64,000 bases of DNA, from NCBI RefSeq assembly GCF_001282785.1, contig NZ_CVUA01000001.1, positions 806,001-870,000 on the forward strand, given 5' to 3'. The first letter of the stretch is position 1. The number at the start of each line of letters is the position of its first letter. The notes beneath the pieces were generated by a model. It was not told the DNA's origin. It saw nothing but the letters and a program-made list of their open reading frames with translations, and did no database searches. A program made the translations under genes and the position numbers. Source of the DNA: Halolamina sediminis (lineage in GTDB: Archaea; Halobacteriota; Halobacteria; Halobacteriales; Haloferacaceae). Shown piece after piece: positions 52,934-61,167 of the stretch.

Positions 52934-53542
52934 TCACTCCCCGAACCGCCGCTGGCGGTCCTCGAACTCCCGCACTGCCCGGAGGTAGTCACGCTTCCGG
53001 AAGTCCCGCCAGTTCACGTCGGTGAAGTACAGCTCCGAGTACGTCGACTGCCAGATCAGGAAATCGGAGAGCCGCTCGGCGCCGGTTTTGATCAGCAGGT
53101 CCGGCTCCGCCGGGAACACGAGATGATCCGTCACCGTCTCCTCGTCGACCGCCTCGGGGTCGAGCTCGCCGGCCGCCACGTCCTCGGCCATCTCCCGGAC
53201 CGCGCGGGCGAACTCCCCGCGGCCGCCGAGGCCGACGTTGATCCGGATCGGGGCGTCGGCGCGTTCGGCGCTGTCCGGGCCGCGGACCGCGACCGCTCTG
53301 GGGGCGTCGATCCCGCGGAGCTCCCGGACGAGCGTCGGCACGACCGCCTCGTCGAGCACCGACACCGAGACGGTCACCCGTTCGGCGCCGTAGTCGAACG
53401 CCCAGCCGAGCGTCCGTTCGAGCGTCTCGTAGGCGCCCTGTTCCAGCAGGTCCCGTTCCGTCAGCACGAGCGCGACGTGGGCGGGGCCGTCGGCGTCGGC
53501 GAGGCGGTGGCGGAGGGCGAGGTAGGCGTCGTACGCTCCCAC
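52934..53542 (-). CDS. Cis-prenyltransferase paralogue lacking the catalytic motif, NgBR-like
   Basis: 202 residues from a GTG at 53542 (VGAYDAYLALRHRLADADG); an open frame continues 84 nt upstream. The C-terminal half is a textbook UppS end: DLLIKTGAERLSDFLIWQ, TYSELYFTDVNWRDFRKRDYL, and the final RQRRFGE with the RxG motif at 199-201. The N-terminal catalytic DGNRR motif is missing: the corresponding strand reads ALVLTERDLL. It cannot be a normal catalytic subunit alone. It ends 33 bp from uppS, tail to tail. A TATA-like CTTTTCG lies about 27 nt before the GTG. Confidence 0.85.
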   Translation of the reverse strand: MGAYDAYLALRHRLADADGPAHVALVLTERDLLEQGAYETLERTLGWAFDYGAERVTVSVSVLDEAVVPTLVRELRGIDAPRAVAVRGPDSAERADAPIRINVGLGGRGEFARAVREMAEDVAAGELDPEAVDEETVTDHLVFPAEPDLLIKTGAERLSDFLIWQSTYSELYFTDVNWRDFRKRDYLRAVREFEDRQRRFGE

Positions 53543-53674
53543 GGCTTCCTCTGGGTGGGGCGTGCTCGAAAAGCCTTCGCTGGGCGCTCCACCCCCGGAA
53601 CCACACCACAGTGGCGCGGTCGGCACCGGCGTGGTGTCGGGACCGTTAAGTGGGCGTCGGGGGTAGCCGACGAC

Positions 53675-55030
53675 GTGAACCGGAGGCTCAGGCGTGACGC
53701 GGCCTTCGCCGCGGTCTCCCTGCTCGCGCTCGCAGCGCCGCTGCTCGGTCGGGCGACGGCGCTACCGTTCCTCGCCGTCGCCGGCGCCGCGGCGCTGCTG
53801 ATCGAGGACGGCCCGTTGTTCGAACTGTTCGCCCGCCCGCGGGACCGACAGGCCGGCCGCCTCTACGGCCTCGCGGCGTTCTCGCTGTCGGCGGCCGTCC
53901 TCGCCGTCCTCGCGGCGCCGCCGGTCGCCGCCACCTACACGATGCCGTTACCGGCCTTTGCCGCCAGCGTCGTCACCGTCGGCGTCGGCAACCTCGGCGC
54001 CACGGCTGTCCGCGACCGCTTCGACGAGCAGTTCCTCGTCGTCTCGACGTTCGCCGTCGTCGCGTTCGCCGCGGCGCTGTTCGCCCAACTGGCCGTCGTC
54101 GCGCTGGCGGCGATGCCGTTCGCCTCCGGGAGCGTCGACGCCGGCCTCGTGGCGGCCGCGCCGACGTTCACGTTCCACGCCGCGACCGCGGCGCTGGTAG
54201 CCGCGATCACCCGCTCGATGCTCTCGCCCGGCGACGCCGGCGCGGTGACGTTCGCCGTCGGCGCGGCGATGCTCGTCGTCGGCGCGCTCGCGCCCGCGGT
54301 CCACGTCCTCGATGTGGGGCTCGCGCTGGGGGTCGCGCTGTTCCTCGGCGGCGTCACGTACGCCACCGGCACCGCCTCCGTCGAGGGGATGCTCTCGGGC
54401 GTGCTGCTCTGTCTGGCCGCCATCGGGCTCGGCGGGCCGGGCTGGTTCGTCATCCTACTCACCTTCTTCGGCGTGGGCTCGCTCTCGACGAAGTTCCGCT
54501 ACGAGGAGAAAGCCGACCGCGGCGTCGCCGAGGGGAACGACGGCGCCCGGGGGCTAGGCAACGTGCTCGGTAACGCCGGCATCGCCCTCGTTGCCGTCGT
54601 CGGCTTCGCGGCTGCGGGCGATCTCCCGGTGGATGCCGAGCTGTTCCGGCTGGCGTTCGCTGGCTCGCTCGCGACGGCGACGGGGGACACGCTCTCCAGT
54701 GAGATCGGCGGCTTGTTCGACATGCCGCGGCTGGTCACGACCGGCGAGCGCGTCCCGCCGGGCACCGACGGCGCGGTCACTTGGCAGGGCGAGCTCGCGG
54801 GCGTCGTCGGCGCGGCGCTAGTCGGCGTGCTGGCGGTGGCGCTGCTCGGCGTCACCCGCTCGCCGCCGGTCGTGGTCGCTCTCGTGACCGCCGGGGGGGT
54901 CGCCGGGATGACGGCCGACAGCCTGCTCGGTGCCACCGTCGAGGGCGACCGCCTCGAGAACGAGACGGTGAACCTCCTCGCGACGCTGTCGGGGGCGCTG
55001 GCGAGCGTCCTGCTCGCGTTCGTGCTGTGA
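53675..55030 (+). CDS. DUF92 family membrane protein (VTE6/TMEM19-related)
   Basis: 451 residues from a GTG at 53675 (VNRRLRRDAAFAAVSLLA), with about ten spans. A TATA-like CGTTAAG lies about 28 nt before it. The conserved DUF92 core has GVGSLSTKFRYEEKADRGVAEG (a lysine/arginine-rich loop), ARGLGNVLGNAG, and the motif TGDTLSSEIGGLF. The plant member VTE6 phosphorylates phytyl phosphate, so polyprenyl or isoprenoid-phosphate kinase activity is plausible here. It is divergent from the cis-prenyltransferase paralogue. Confidence 0.85.
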   Translation: MNRRLRRDAAFAAVSLLALAAPLLGRATALPFLAVAGAAALLIEDGPLFELFARPRDRQAGRLYGLAAFSLSAAVLAVLAAPPVAATYTMPLPAFAASVVTVGVGNLGATAVRDRFDEQFLVVSTFAVVAFAAALFAQLAVVALAAMPFASGSVDAGLVAAAPTFTFHAATAALVAAITRSMLSPGDAGAVTFAVGAAMLVVGALAPAVHVLDVGLALGVALFLGGVTYATGTASVEGMLSGVLLCLAAIGLGGPGWFVILLTFFGVGSLSTKFRYEEKADRGVAEGNDGARGLGNVLGNAGIALVAVVGFAAAGDLPVDAELFRLAFAGSLATATGDTLSSEIGGLFDMPRLVTTGERVPPGTDGAVTWQGELAGVVGAALVGVLAVALLGVTRSPPVVVALVTAGGVAGMTADSLLGATVEGDRLENETVNLLATLSGALASVLLAFVL

Positions 55031-55431
55031 TTCGCGAGGGGCGTTCCGAGGACCGGGCGGCCGTTCGCCGCCTCCAGCAGTACCTCCCCGAACCGGTCCC
55101 GGAGCTGCTCGACCCGGTCGCCGGCGGCGAACTGCTCGTCGCGACCGACGGCGAGAGCGTGGTCGGCTACCTGCTGTGGTTGCCGGGCGAGCCGGTGTAT
55201 GTCGCCGAACTCGTCGTCCACCCCGACTACCGGCGGGCGGGCCGGGGTCGCGCCCTGTTCCGTTCCCTGTTCGACCGGCTCGACGACGGGACCGCGGTGA
55301 CGCTGCGGGTCGCCGCCGCGAACGAAGGGGCACGGGCGCTGTACGCGGAACTGGGGTTCGAACGCGTCGCCGTCGACCCAGATGCATACGACGACGGGAC
55401 TGGCTACCTGCTGCGTGCCGTCGTCGACTGA
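55027..55431 (+). CDS. GNAT family acetyltransferase
   Basis: 134 residues from a GTG at 55027 that overlaps the DUF92 stop (GTGA). The acetyl-CoA site is VHPDYRRAGRGRALFRSL, and the C-terminal strand-helix AANEGARALYAELGFERV is typical of GNAT. The N-terminus IREGRSEDRAAVRRLQQYL is the alpha1 helix. The substrate is unknown. Coupling to DUF92 suggests the two may be needed together but not that they share a pathway. Confidence 0.85.
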   Translation: MIREGRSEDRAAVRRLQQYLPEPVPELLDPVAGGELLVATDGESVVGYLLWLPGEPVYVAELVVHPDYRRAGRGRALFRSLFDRLDDGTAVTLRVAAANEGARALYAELGFERVAVDPDAYDDGTGYLLRAVVD

Positions 55432-55473
55432 ATATCTGCCACGAAGCGTACGTATACAGGGGAGGAGCTACGA

Positions 55474-55962
55474 GTGGTGTGTGAACCCATGGCGAAGGAG
55501 CCGTCCGACTCGCGAGCAGTCAGGTATCTTGCCGAACACGGACCGTCGCCGCGGGAGGAACTGCCGGTACAGCATCTCACGACGAACGTGCGGACGCTGA
55601 TCGGGACGCTCAACATCTCGGGCGGCCCCGGCGGCGGCGGGTCGACGGCGGGCGTCGCCGGCGGCCTGACGGGGATCGCGTACCTCCGCGAGGAGCACGA
55701 CCTGTCGACCGTCGTCGAGGCGTGGCTCGCGGTGAACGAGGAACAGATCGAGCAGCTCCCCCCGGACTCGATCCGGCGACGGCTCCGCGCATCGGTGTCC
55801 CACGACAAGCGCGACGTGGTCAGCGACGTGCTCTCGGCGGCCGGCTACGAGGTGGACTACGCTGACCGCGGCGGGCGACAGACCGACCCCTTCGAGTGTA
55901 GCCTCTGTGGCTCGTCGGTGCCCGACATCGCCTCCCACCTGCAGAGCTGTCCGGAACGGTAG
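55474..55962 (+). CDS. Hypothetical protein with C-terminal zinc finger
   Basis: 162 residues; the start at 55474 (a GTG) or the ATG at 55489 are both possible, and a TATA-like CGTATACAG about 33 nt before 55489 favours the latter. A glycine-rich stretch (NISGGPGGGGSTAGVAGG) follows residue 45, and a helical part (LSTVVEAWLAVNEEQIEQLP) follows it. The C-terminus has ECSLCGSSVPDIASHLQSC, a Cys2-His-Cys zinc finger. Similar proteins occur across haloarchaea; no function is known. It ends 4 bp from the convergent dnaG stop. Confidence 0.7.
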   Translation: MVCEPMAKEPSDSRAVRYLAEHGPSPREELPVQHLTTNVRTLIGTLNISGGPGGGGSTAGVAGGLTGIAYLREEHDLSTVVEAWLAVNEEQIEQLPPDSIRRRLRASVSHDKRDVVSDVLSAAGYEVDYADRGGRQTDPFECSLCGSSVPDIASHLQSCPER

Positions 55963-55966
55963 CCGA

Positions 55967-57352
55967 TCAGGAGAGGAACCCTTCGACCGGCCGGACGTGC
56001 GGAGTCGCGGGCTGTTTGACGAACTCGCCGGTCGTGCGGGCGACCGCGTGCTGGAGGTCCCGGTCGGCAGCGGCGTCGAGGACACGCTGGTCGAGTTCGC
56101 CGTCGAGCACCAGCGCGTGGGCGCCCTCGGCGTCGTCGACGGTCTCGTAGGCGTCGCTCGCGGGTGCCTCCGTCAGCGTCGAGAGTTCCTCGTCGAGCAG
56201 CCTGACAGTGCCGGCGTTCTCCCCGACCACTTCGCGGACGTGCTCGCCAAGCGTCGGCGTCGTCGGCTCGTCGGACTCCTCCGCCGTCCCTTCTGCTGCC
56301 TCCGTCGTGCGGTCGACCTGCTCGACGAGTGACTGCTCGGTGATCGCTGCGCCGTCGGTCACGGCCGTCTTCGACGACTCCTCGGTATCGGTCGAGCCGT
56401 CTGCCCGATCGGGCTCTCCTGCCACCTCGTCGTGGATCGACACCCCGTCGCTGCCGACGATCGGGGACTCTTCCGTGTTTCCGGCGTCGCGGACCGTGCT
56501 GCCGGTCGCGACCTCGCGGGCCGACTCGGCGTCGCCGGCCTCCCGGGCCCGCTCGTACACCTCGTAGGGGGTTTTCTCCCGCAGTGCGGCGAGCAGTTCG
56601 CCGCGGGGGAGCTCCTCGACGGACTCGCCGTCGGGGGCGAACGCGACGAAGTCGACGTCGCCGACCTGTCCGAGTTCCCGGAGGATCAGCTGGCCGCCCC
56701 GATCGCCGTCGAGGAACGCGGTCGTGGTCCGCTCCCGGGTGAGCGCCGCGACTTCCTCGGGGACGTTGGTCCCTTCGACCGCGACGGCGTTTTTCACGCC
56801 GAACTCCAGTAGGCGGGAGACGTCGGCCCGCCCCTCGACGACGACGACGGCGTCGCCGTCGGCGACGTTCGGGCCGGCCGGGTAGCCCTCGTACTCGGCC
56901 ATCTCGCCGGCGCGGACCGACTCGCGGACCTCCTCGTGGAGCTCGTCGCTCGTCAGGACGCTCTCCTCGAAGGAGTTCGCGAGCAGTTCCTTGGCGCGCT
57001 GGACGACGATCCGGCGCTTGGCGGCGCGGATGTCCTCGATGTCGGTGACCTCGATCCGGGCCTGACAGGGGCCGACCCGAGAGATCGTTTCGAGCGACGC
57101 CGCGAGGATCGCGGTCTCGACTTTGTCGAGCGAGGAGGCGATGGTCACGTCGCCGAAGGACTGCCCGCCCTCGGTCTCGACGCTCACGTCGATCCGGCCG
57201 ACCTTCGAGGAGTCCTGCAGGTCACGCAGGTCCATCTCGTCGCCGAGCAGGCCTTCGGTCTGCCCGAACACCGCGCCGACGACGTCGCTTCTCTCGATGA
57301 CACCGTCCGCCGACAGTTTCGCGTGGATGAGATATTTCGCTGTGTCTTGCAT
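55967..57352 (-). CDS. dnaG: Archaeal DnaG primase-like protein
   Basis: 461 residues. The Toprim domain has Glu173 in AVVVVEGRADVSRLL and the Asp pair in FLDGDRGGQL (215-220). The N-terminal archaeal part is QDTAKYLIHAKLSADGVIERSD, and the C-terminal 200 residues are acidic and repetitive up to about 380, then a conserved domain ends VKQPATPHVRPVEGFLS. Archaeal DnaG is linked to both primase activity and the RNA exosome. A TATA-like GGTATAACC lies about 75 nt upstream of the start. Confidence 0.95.
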   Translation of the reverse strand: MQDTAKYLIHAKLSADGVIERSDVVGAVFGQTEGLLGDEMDLRDLQDSSKVGRIDVSVETEGGQSFGDVTIASSLDKVETAILAASLETISRVGPCQARIEVTDIEDIRAAKRRIVVQRAKELLANSFEESVLTSDELHEEVRESVRAGEMAEYEGYPAGPNVADGDAVVVVEGRADVSRLLEFGVKNAVAVEGTNVPEEVAALTRERTTTAFLDGDRGGQLILRELGQVGDVDFVAFAPDGESVEELPRGELLAALREKTPYEVYERAREAGDAESAREVATGSTVRDAGNTEESPIVGSDGVSIHDEVAGEPDRADGSTDTEESSKTAVTDGAAITEQSLVEQVDRTTEAAEGTAEESDEPTTPTLGEHVREVVGENAGTVRLLDEELSTLTEAPASDAYETVDDAEGAHALVLDGELDQRVLDAAADRDLQHAVARTTGEFVKQPATPHVRPVEGFLS

Positions 57353-57425
57353 AGTGAGTGCCCGATCCGGGCTGAATGGTGATGTGAGGCGGTCGCTCCG
57401 CTCGTTCGAAACGAAGCGACACGAT

Positions 57426-57435
57426 AGGTTATACC
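57426..57435 (-). promoter_or_regulatory. TATA box for dnaG
   Basis: On the minus strand this reads GGTATAACCT, about 75-80 nt before the dnaG ATG, implying a leader of about 50 nt. The leader contains CTTCGTTTCGAACG, a small inverted element of unknown role. Confidence 0.5.
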
Positions 57436-57502
57436 TGTCGTCGGGCGGGCTCCCGCTGCGATCTCACCAAACGGACGACTGCGCTTCGCCGCCGACTGCC
57501 GA

Positions 57503-57880
57503 CTACGGCGCGACCGTGGCCTCGCCGAACAGCGGAATCGAGAACAGGTACAGCAGTACCGCCCCCGCGCCGGCGAGGATCGCCCAGCTCCGGCCGCGCG
57601 TACTCCCCTCCCGTAGCACGACGACACCCGCCAGCATCAGTAGCGCCAGCTGGAGGATGCTCTCGACGTGGCTGACGGTGATACCGAACGTCCCGCGCAG
57701 GATGCCGACCGTGAGGACCGTCGACGCGACGGTCAGCGCGCCGCCGGCCACGACCCCGAGCACCGATTCCGACGCCTCACGGATCGCCGCCGTCAGCCCG
57801 AGGTTGCAGAGCGTCCGGGTGACGACCAGCGCGGTCAGCACCCCCGGGGCGGTCCAGCCCGGAAACAGCCAGTCGAACAC
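57503..57880 (-). CDS. Hypothetical four-span membrane protein
   Basis: 125 residues with spans at about 11-27, 41-59, 67-89 and 95-118. It begins MFDWLFPGWTAPGVLTALVV and ends in FGEATVAP. It follows the OCD-family gene by 4 nt on the same strand, so the two are in one operon. I do not recognise the family. Confidence 0.65.
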   Translation of the reverse strand: MFDWLFPGWTAPGVLTALVVTRTLCNLGLTAAIREASESVLGVVAGGALTVASTVLTVGILRGTFGITVSHVESILQLALLMLAGVVVLREGSTRGRSWAILAGAGAVLLYLFSIPLFGEATVAP

Positions 57881-57884
57881 GGCC

Positions 57885-58883
57885 TCACTCCCCGGTGAGT
57901 GCCTGACTCGCCGGCGAGAACTCGATCGTCTCCCCGAGCCCCCGCTCGACGGCCTTCTCGTACAGCAGGTACGCGCCGGCGACCGTCTCGATCCCGGTGC
58001 CGCCGGAGTCGAACACGGTTATCTCCTCGTCGTCGGTCCGCCCCTCGGCCTCGCCGGCGACGACCCCGCCGAGTTCGGCGTGGATGTGGTCCTCGTCGAC
58101 GACGCCCTCTTCGAGCGCGTGGAGGAAGGAGCCGGCGTCCGTCGTCGCCCGGTCGCGGAGGTCCGGCACGTATTTCGCCCGCTCGATCGTCGTCGTGTCG
58201 AGCTCGCGCTTCTCGGGGTCGTACTGCCCCATCGCGGTGACGTGGGTGCCGGGTTCGAGATCGTCGCCGTCGAACACCGGCTCGGCGGCGGTGGTCGCGG
58301 TGATCACCACGTCGGCGTCCTCGACGGCCGCCGCCGGCGAAGCGACCGCGGCGACGGCCGCGTCGAGGCGCTCGTTCATCTCACCGGCGAAGCCCTCGCG
58401 GGACTCCTTCGTCGGGGAGAACACCCAGACGGTTTCGAGGTCGCGGACTTCGGCGGTACAGCGGAGCTGTCCGCGCGCCTGCGCACCGGCGCCGATGAGG
58501 GCGACGCTGTCGGCGTCTTCGCGGGCGAGCGCGTCGACGCCCACCGCGCCCGTCGCGCCGGTTTTGAACGGGTTCATCGACGCGCCGTCGAGCATCGCCA
58601 GCGGCTCGCCGGAGTCGGCGTCGAACAGCGGCGTGGTGAACCACGCGTCCTCGGCGCCGAAGCCCGCGCTGTACATGTAGCCGCCCATCGCGCCGGTGTC
58701 GGGCAGGATCGCGCCGTAGCTGGTGAGCATCCCCGGCGGGTCGCCGCTGCCGAGTTTGGTGCGCGGTTCGGCGGCGGCGCCCTCGCCGCGCTGGCGGTAC
58801 CCCTCGCGGACGGCGTCGACGTACTCCGCGGGGTCGGCGAGGTCGTCGACGTCGTCGCTCCGCAGGAACAGCGTGTCGGTCAT
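57885..58883 (-). CDS. Ornithine cyclodeaminase/mu-crystallin family protein
   Basis: 332 residues. Rossmann motif ALIGAGAQARGQLRC, the substrate-side PRTKLG with a catalytic-type Lys, GGYMYSAGF and TAMGQYDPEKRELD, FDSGGTGIETVA. The family includes ornithine cyclodeaminase, alanine dehydrogenase (archaeal Ala-DH) and ketimine reductase; haloarchaeal members could be any of these. The N-terminal DTLFLRSDDVDDLAD is the subunit-swap strand. It leads an operon with the small membrane protein downstream. Confidence 0.88.
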   Translation of the reverse strand: MTDTLFLRSDDVDDLADPAEYVDAVREGYRQRGEGAAAEPRTKLGSGDPPGMLTSYGAILPDTGAMGGYMYSAGFGAEDAWFTTPLFDADSGEPLAMLDGASMNPFKTGATGAVGVDALAREDADSVALIGAGAQARGQLRCTAEVRDLETVWVFSPTKESREGFAGEMNERLDAAVAAVASPAAAVEDADVVITATTAAEPVFDGDDLEPGTHVTAMGQYDPEKRELDTTTIERAKYVPDLRDRATTDAGSFLHALEEGVVDEDHIHAELGGVVAGEAEGRTDDEEITVFDSGGTGIETVAGAYLLYEKAVERGLGETIEFSPASQALTGE

Positions 58884-58933
58884 ACCCCGACAGTCGGGGG
58901 CGAGCGCCTAAACAGTACTTGCCGGACGCCGAC

Positions 58934-59164
58934 TCAGTCCGCGTTCGTCCCCGGCGGCTCAGAGCGGGCAGGGGGCTCCGACCGGGACCGCTCGTCGACC
59001 GCCGGTGTGCGGACGAACAGGGCGTGGCAGACTACGACCATCGACGCCCCGGCCCCGAGGAACAGTGCCCCGCGCAAGGGGACCCCGAGGAGCGAGAGCG
59101 CTGCCGTCACTCCGACCAACACACCCGGAATCAGGGCGAGTACGTAGTCGTAGTAGCCAGTCAT
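58934..59164 (-). CDS. Small two-span membrane protein (DUF7536-like)
   Basis: 76 residues: MTGYYDYVLALIPGVLVGV is the start of the first span and a second follows at about 31-49; the tail is polar with RSRSEPPARSEPPG. It sits alone between two minus-strand genes and has AT-rich DNA upstream. Function unknown. Confidence 0.55.
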   Translation of the reverse strand: MTGYYDYVLALIPGVLVGVTAALSLLGVPLRGALFLGAGASMVVVCHALFVRTPAVDERSRSEPPARSEPPGTNAD

Positions 59165-59365
59165 ACTCCATCCGGACGTTACATAGTATCCGTATTAACT
59201 GTTTCCCGTAGCCCAGGCGTAATCCGAACGATGGTCACTGATACTCTTTTTTGAAATTTTGTGGAACCATCCCGGTGAATCTCTATAACTTATCAACCCC
59301 TATAGCGTCGGATCAGTCGGGCAATCGCGACGGGTCGTCGGCAGAAAACGGGAGAAACAGCGCCG
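59165..59365. other. AT-rich intergenic region
   Basis: This 200-bp stretch is the most AT-rich in the window (CTTTTTTGAAATTTTGTGG around 59249-59267 and CTATAACTTATCAACCCCTATAG at 59282-59304). No gene-like frame crosses it. It contains a promoter-like TACTATGTAAC for the minus-strand gene ending upstream and a T-run that could terminate the minus gene at 59366. Confidence 0.5.
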
Positions 59366-59770
59366 TCAGCGGAGCTTGAACGCGATCCAGCGCCAGCCCG
59401 CCAGCGCGACGCCGCCGGTGACCAGCATCACGGCGAGAAAGATCAACAGCCCCTGATCGAGGTTGGTCTGCAGCAGGCCGCGGAGGAACACGCCGATCAC
59501 CGCCGCCGGCACCCACGAGCGGACCGCCAGCGGCACCGCGGCCTTCGCCGACTCGGCGGCGCCGGCGGAGTAGGCGCCGACGAGGACGCTCGCGACCGCC
59601 CAGCCGACCAGGAACGGTGCGGCGGTCTCCAGCAGCGCGACCGGCCCGGTCAGCGTGCTGTGTCCGTAGCGCATGCCTATCGCGATCACTGCGACGATCG
59701 TGATCACGTCGCCGACCGCCAGCGGCGCGGCCGACCCGTCGACCCGTTTCGAGAGGAACGACTCGCTCAT
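59366..59770 (-). CDS. DUF3054 family membrane protein
   Basis: 134 residues with four spans. The family start is visible as APLAVGDVITIVAVIAIGMRYGH, followed by ETAAPFLVGWAVASVLVGAY and the final span with GGVALAGWRWIAFKLR. DUF3054 occurs in actinobacteria and haloarchaea; no function is known. Confidence 0.78.
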   Translation of the reverse strand: MSESFLSKRVDGSAAPLAVGDVITIVAVIAIGMRYGHSTLTGPVALLETAAPFLVGWAVASVLVGAYSAGAAESAKAAVPLAVRSWVPAAVIGVFLRGLLQTNLDQGLLIFLAVMLVTGGVALAGWRWIAFKLR

Positions 59771-59815
59771 AGCTTCGGGTTCCCCCTCCCCCCTACTGAC
59801 TCCTTCGCTCCCGAC

Positions 59816-60406
59816 TCACTCGGCGGGGACACGCCCGGCGACCGTGTACACCGTTCCGCGGTCGAGCACTCGGGACTGCAGGCCGGCACGTGTCAGGTCC
59901 TGCGCCGCCGCGTCGACGGCGACGAACTGGGAGTCCATCCCGAGCAGCGACTCGCCCATCATGATCCCCCGCCCCGGCAGCGTCGTCGGGTCGAAGTCCC
60001 GGATCACCACGACGCCGCCGGGCGCGACGACGCGCGCCGCCTCCCGAACCGCGGCCTCGCGATCGGGCAGATGGTGGTAGGCGTCGACGACGACCGCGGC
60101 GTCGACCGCGCCGTCCCGGAGCGGCAGCCCCCCGGCGTCCGCACGAACGGCCGAGAGCCCGCGCTCTCGTGCGCGGTCGAGCATCCTCGCCGACACGTCG
60201 GCGACGACGGGGTCGTACTCGGAGGCGAGTGCGGCCGCGACCCGGCCAGTCCCGCCGGCGAGGTCCAGCACGGTCTCGACCGGGCGCTCCGCGAACGCGA
60301 ACGCCTCGGTCGCCCAGTCGGTCCGCGAGGGAGGCATCGCCACGTCGTAGAGCCGCGCGACGCGATCGAAAAAGCGCACGTCGCCACGGCCGAGCCAGCC
60401 GGTCAT
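59816..60406 (-). CDS. Class I SAM-dependent methyltransferase
   Basis: 196 residues from the ATG at 60406 (MTGWLGRGDVRFFDRVARLY). SAM site VETVLDLAGGTGRVAAAL, then AVRADAGGLPLRDGAVDAAV and DAYHHLPDREAAV are typical of the UbiE/Methyltransf_11 group. Substrate unknown; a quinone or lipid methylation role is possible but there is no supporting context. Confidence 0.85.
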   Translation of the reverse strand: MTGWLGRGDVRFFDRVARLYDVAMPPSRTDWATEAFAFAERPVETVLDLAGGTGRVAAALASEYDPVVADVSARMLDRARERGLSAVRADAGGLPLRDGAVDAAVVVDAYHHLPDREAAVREAARVVAPGGVVVIRDFDPTTLPGRGIMMGESLLGMDSQFVAVDAAAQDLTRAGLQSRVLDRGTVYTVAGRVPAE

Positions 60407-60483
60407 GGGCGGAGAGTGGACGGCCGTAGGGATCAACCCGGCGACGGCGAACGCTCATAAGGATCCAGCCGTTTCGATCCGGT

Positions 60484-61119
60484 ATGGAGTTCGCGCTGCT
60501 GGGCTGGCCGGTCGCGGGGCCGACGCTCCGCCTGGACTTCCGGGAGTTCAGCTACGCGGGGAAGTTCGTGATGAGCAACACGGGTAAGGCCGTCGCCCGC
60601 GACCCGGGCGGCCCGCGCGCCGAGCCCCGGAGTGTCGACGCCGACGTCGAGCGCCACGAGCCGGGAAGCGAGAGCGACCCCTTCGAGCGCGACGTCGTCG
60701 CCGCCGCCGCGTTCAACGAGGACCGCACCGACCCGGGCGTGCTGTGGATCCGGTACATCACCACCCGCCACGACCGGCGCGGCGAGGGGATCGGCGCCCG
60801 ACTCGCTGCGTTCGTCGCCGACCGCGCCGAGGAACGAGGGTACCGCCGCTGCCGGATCGCGGTCAACAACCCCTTCGCGTACCACGCGCTGTACAAGGCC
60901 GGCTTCGTGTTCACCGGCCGGGAGACCGGGCTGGCGGAGCTGGTGCTCGAATGCCCGGGCCAGCGCGACGCCGCGACCTACCAGTGCGGGCTGGACACGT
61001 TCCGGACCGACGAGGAGCGCGACCTGAGCGACGACGAGCGCGCGTTCCTCGACCGCCACGAGGGCGACGACGCGCCGCCGCTCGTCTCGGCTCCGGAGGA
61101 GCCGGCGCCGGAGCCCTGA
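60484..61119 (+). CDS. GNAT family N-acetyltransferase, haloarchaeal
   Basis: 211 residues. RYITTRHDRRGEGIGARLAA is the acetyl-CoA pyrophosphate loop and NNPFAYHALYKAGFVFTGRE is the C-terminal part of the fold. The N-terminus (MEFALLGWPVAGPTLRLDF) is a beta strand pair rather than the usual helix. A TATA-like GCTCATAAGG lies about 27 nt before the ATG. Substrate unknown. It lies 48 bp before fen on the same strand. Confidence 0.85.
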   Translation: MEFALLGWPVAGPTLRLDFREFSYAGKFVMSNTGKAVARDPGGPRAEPRSVDADVERHEPGSESDPFERDVVAAAAFNEDRTDPGVLWIRYITTRHDRRGEGIGARLAAFVADRAEERGYRRCRIAVNNPFAYHALYKAGFVFTGRETGLAELVLECPGQRDAATYQCGLDTFRTDEERDLSDDERAFLDRHEGDDAPPLVSAPEEPAPEP

Positions 61120-61167
61120 CCGGCCGCGATCCTCCACCTTCAAGCCCGCGCGTCGGCTACCCGGCCC

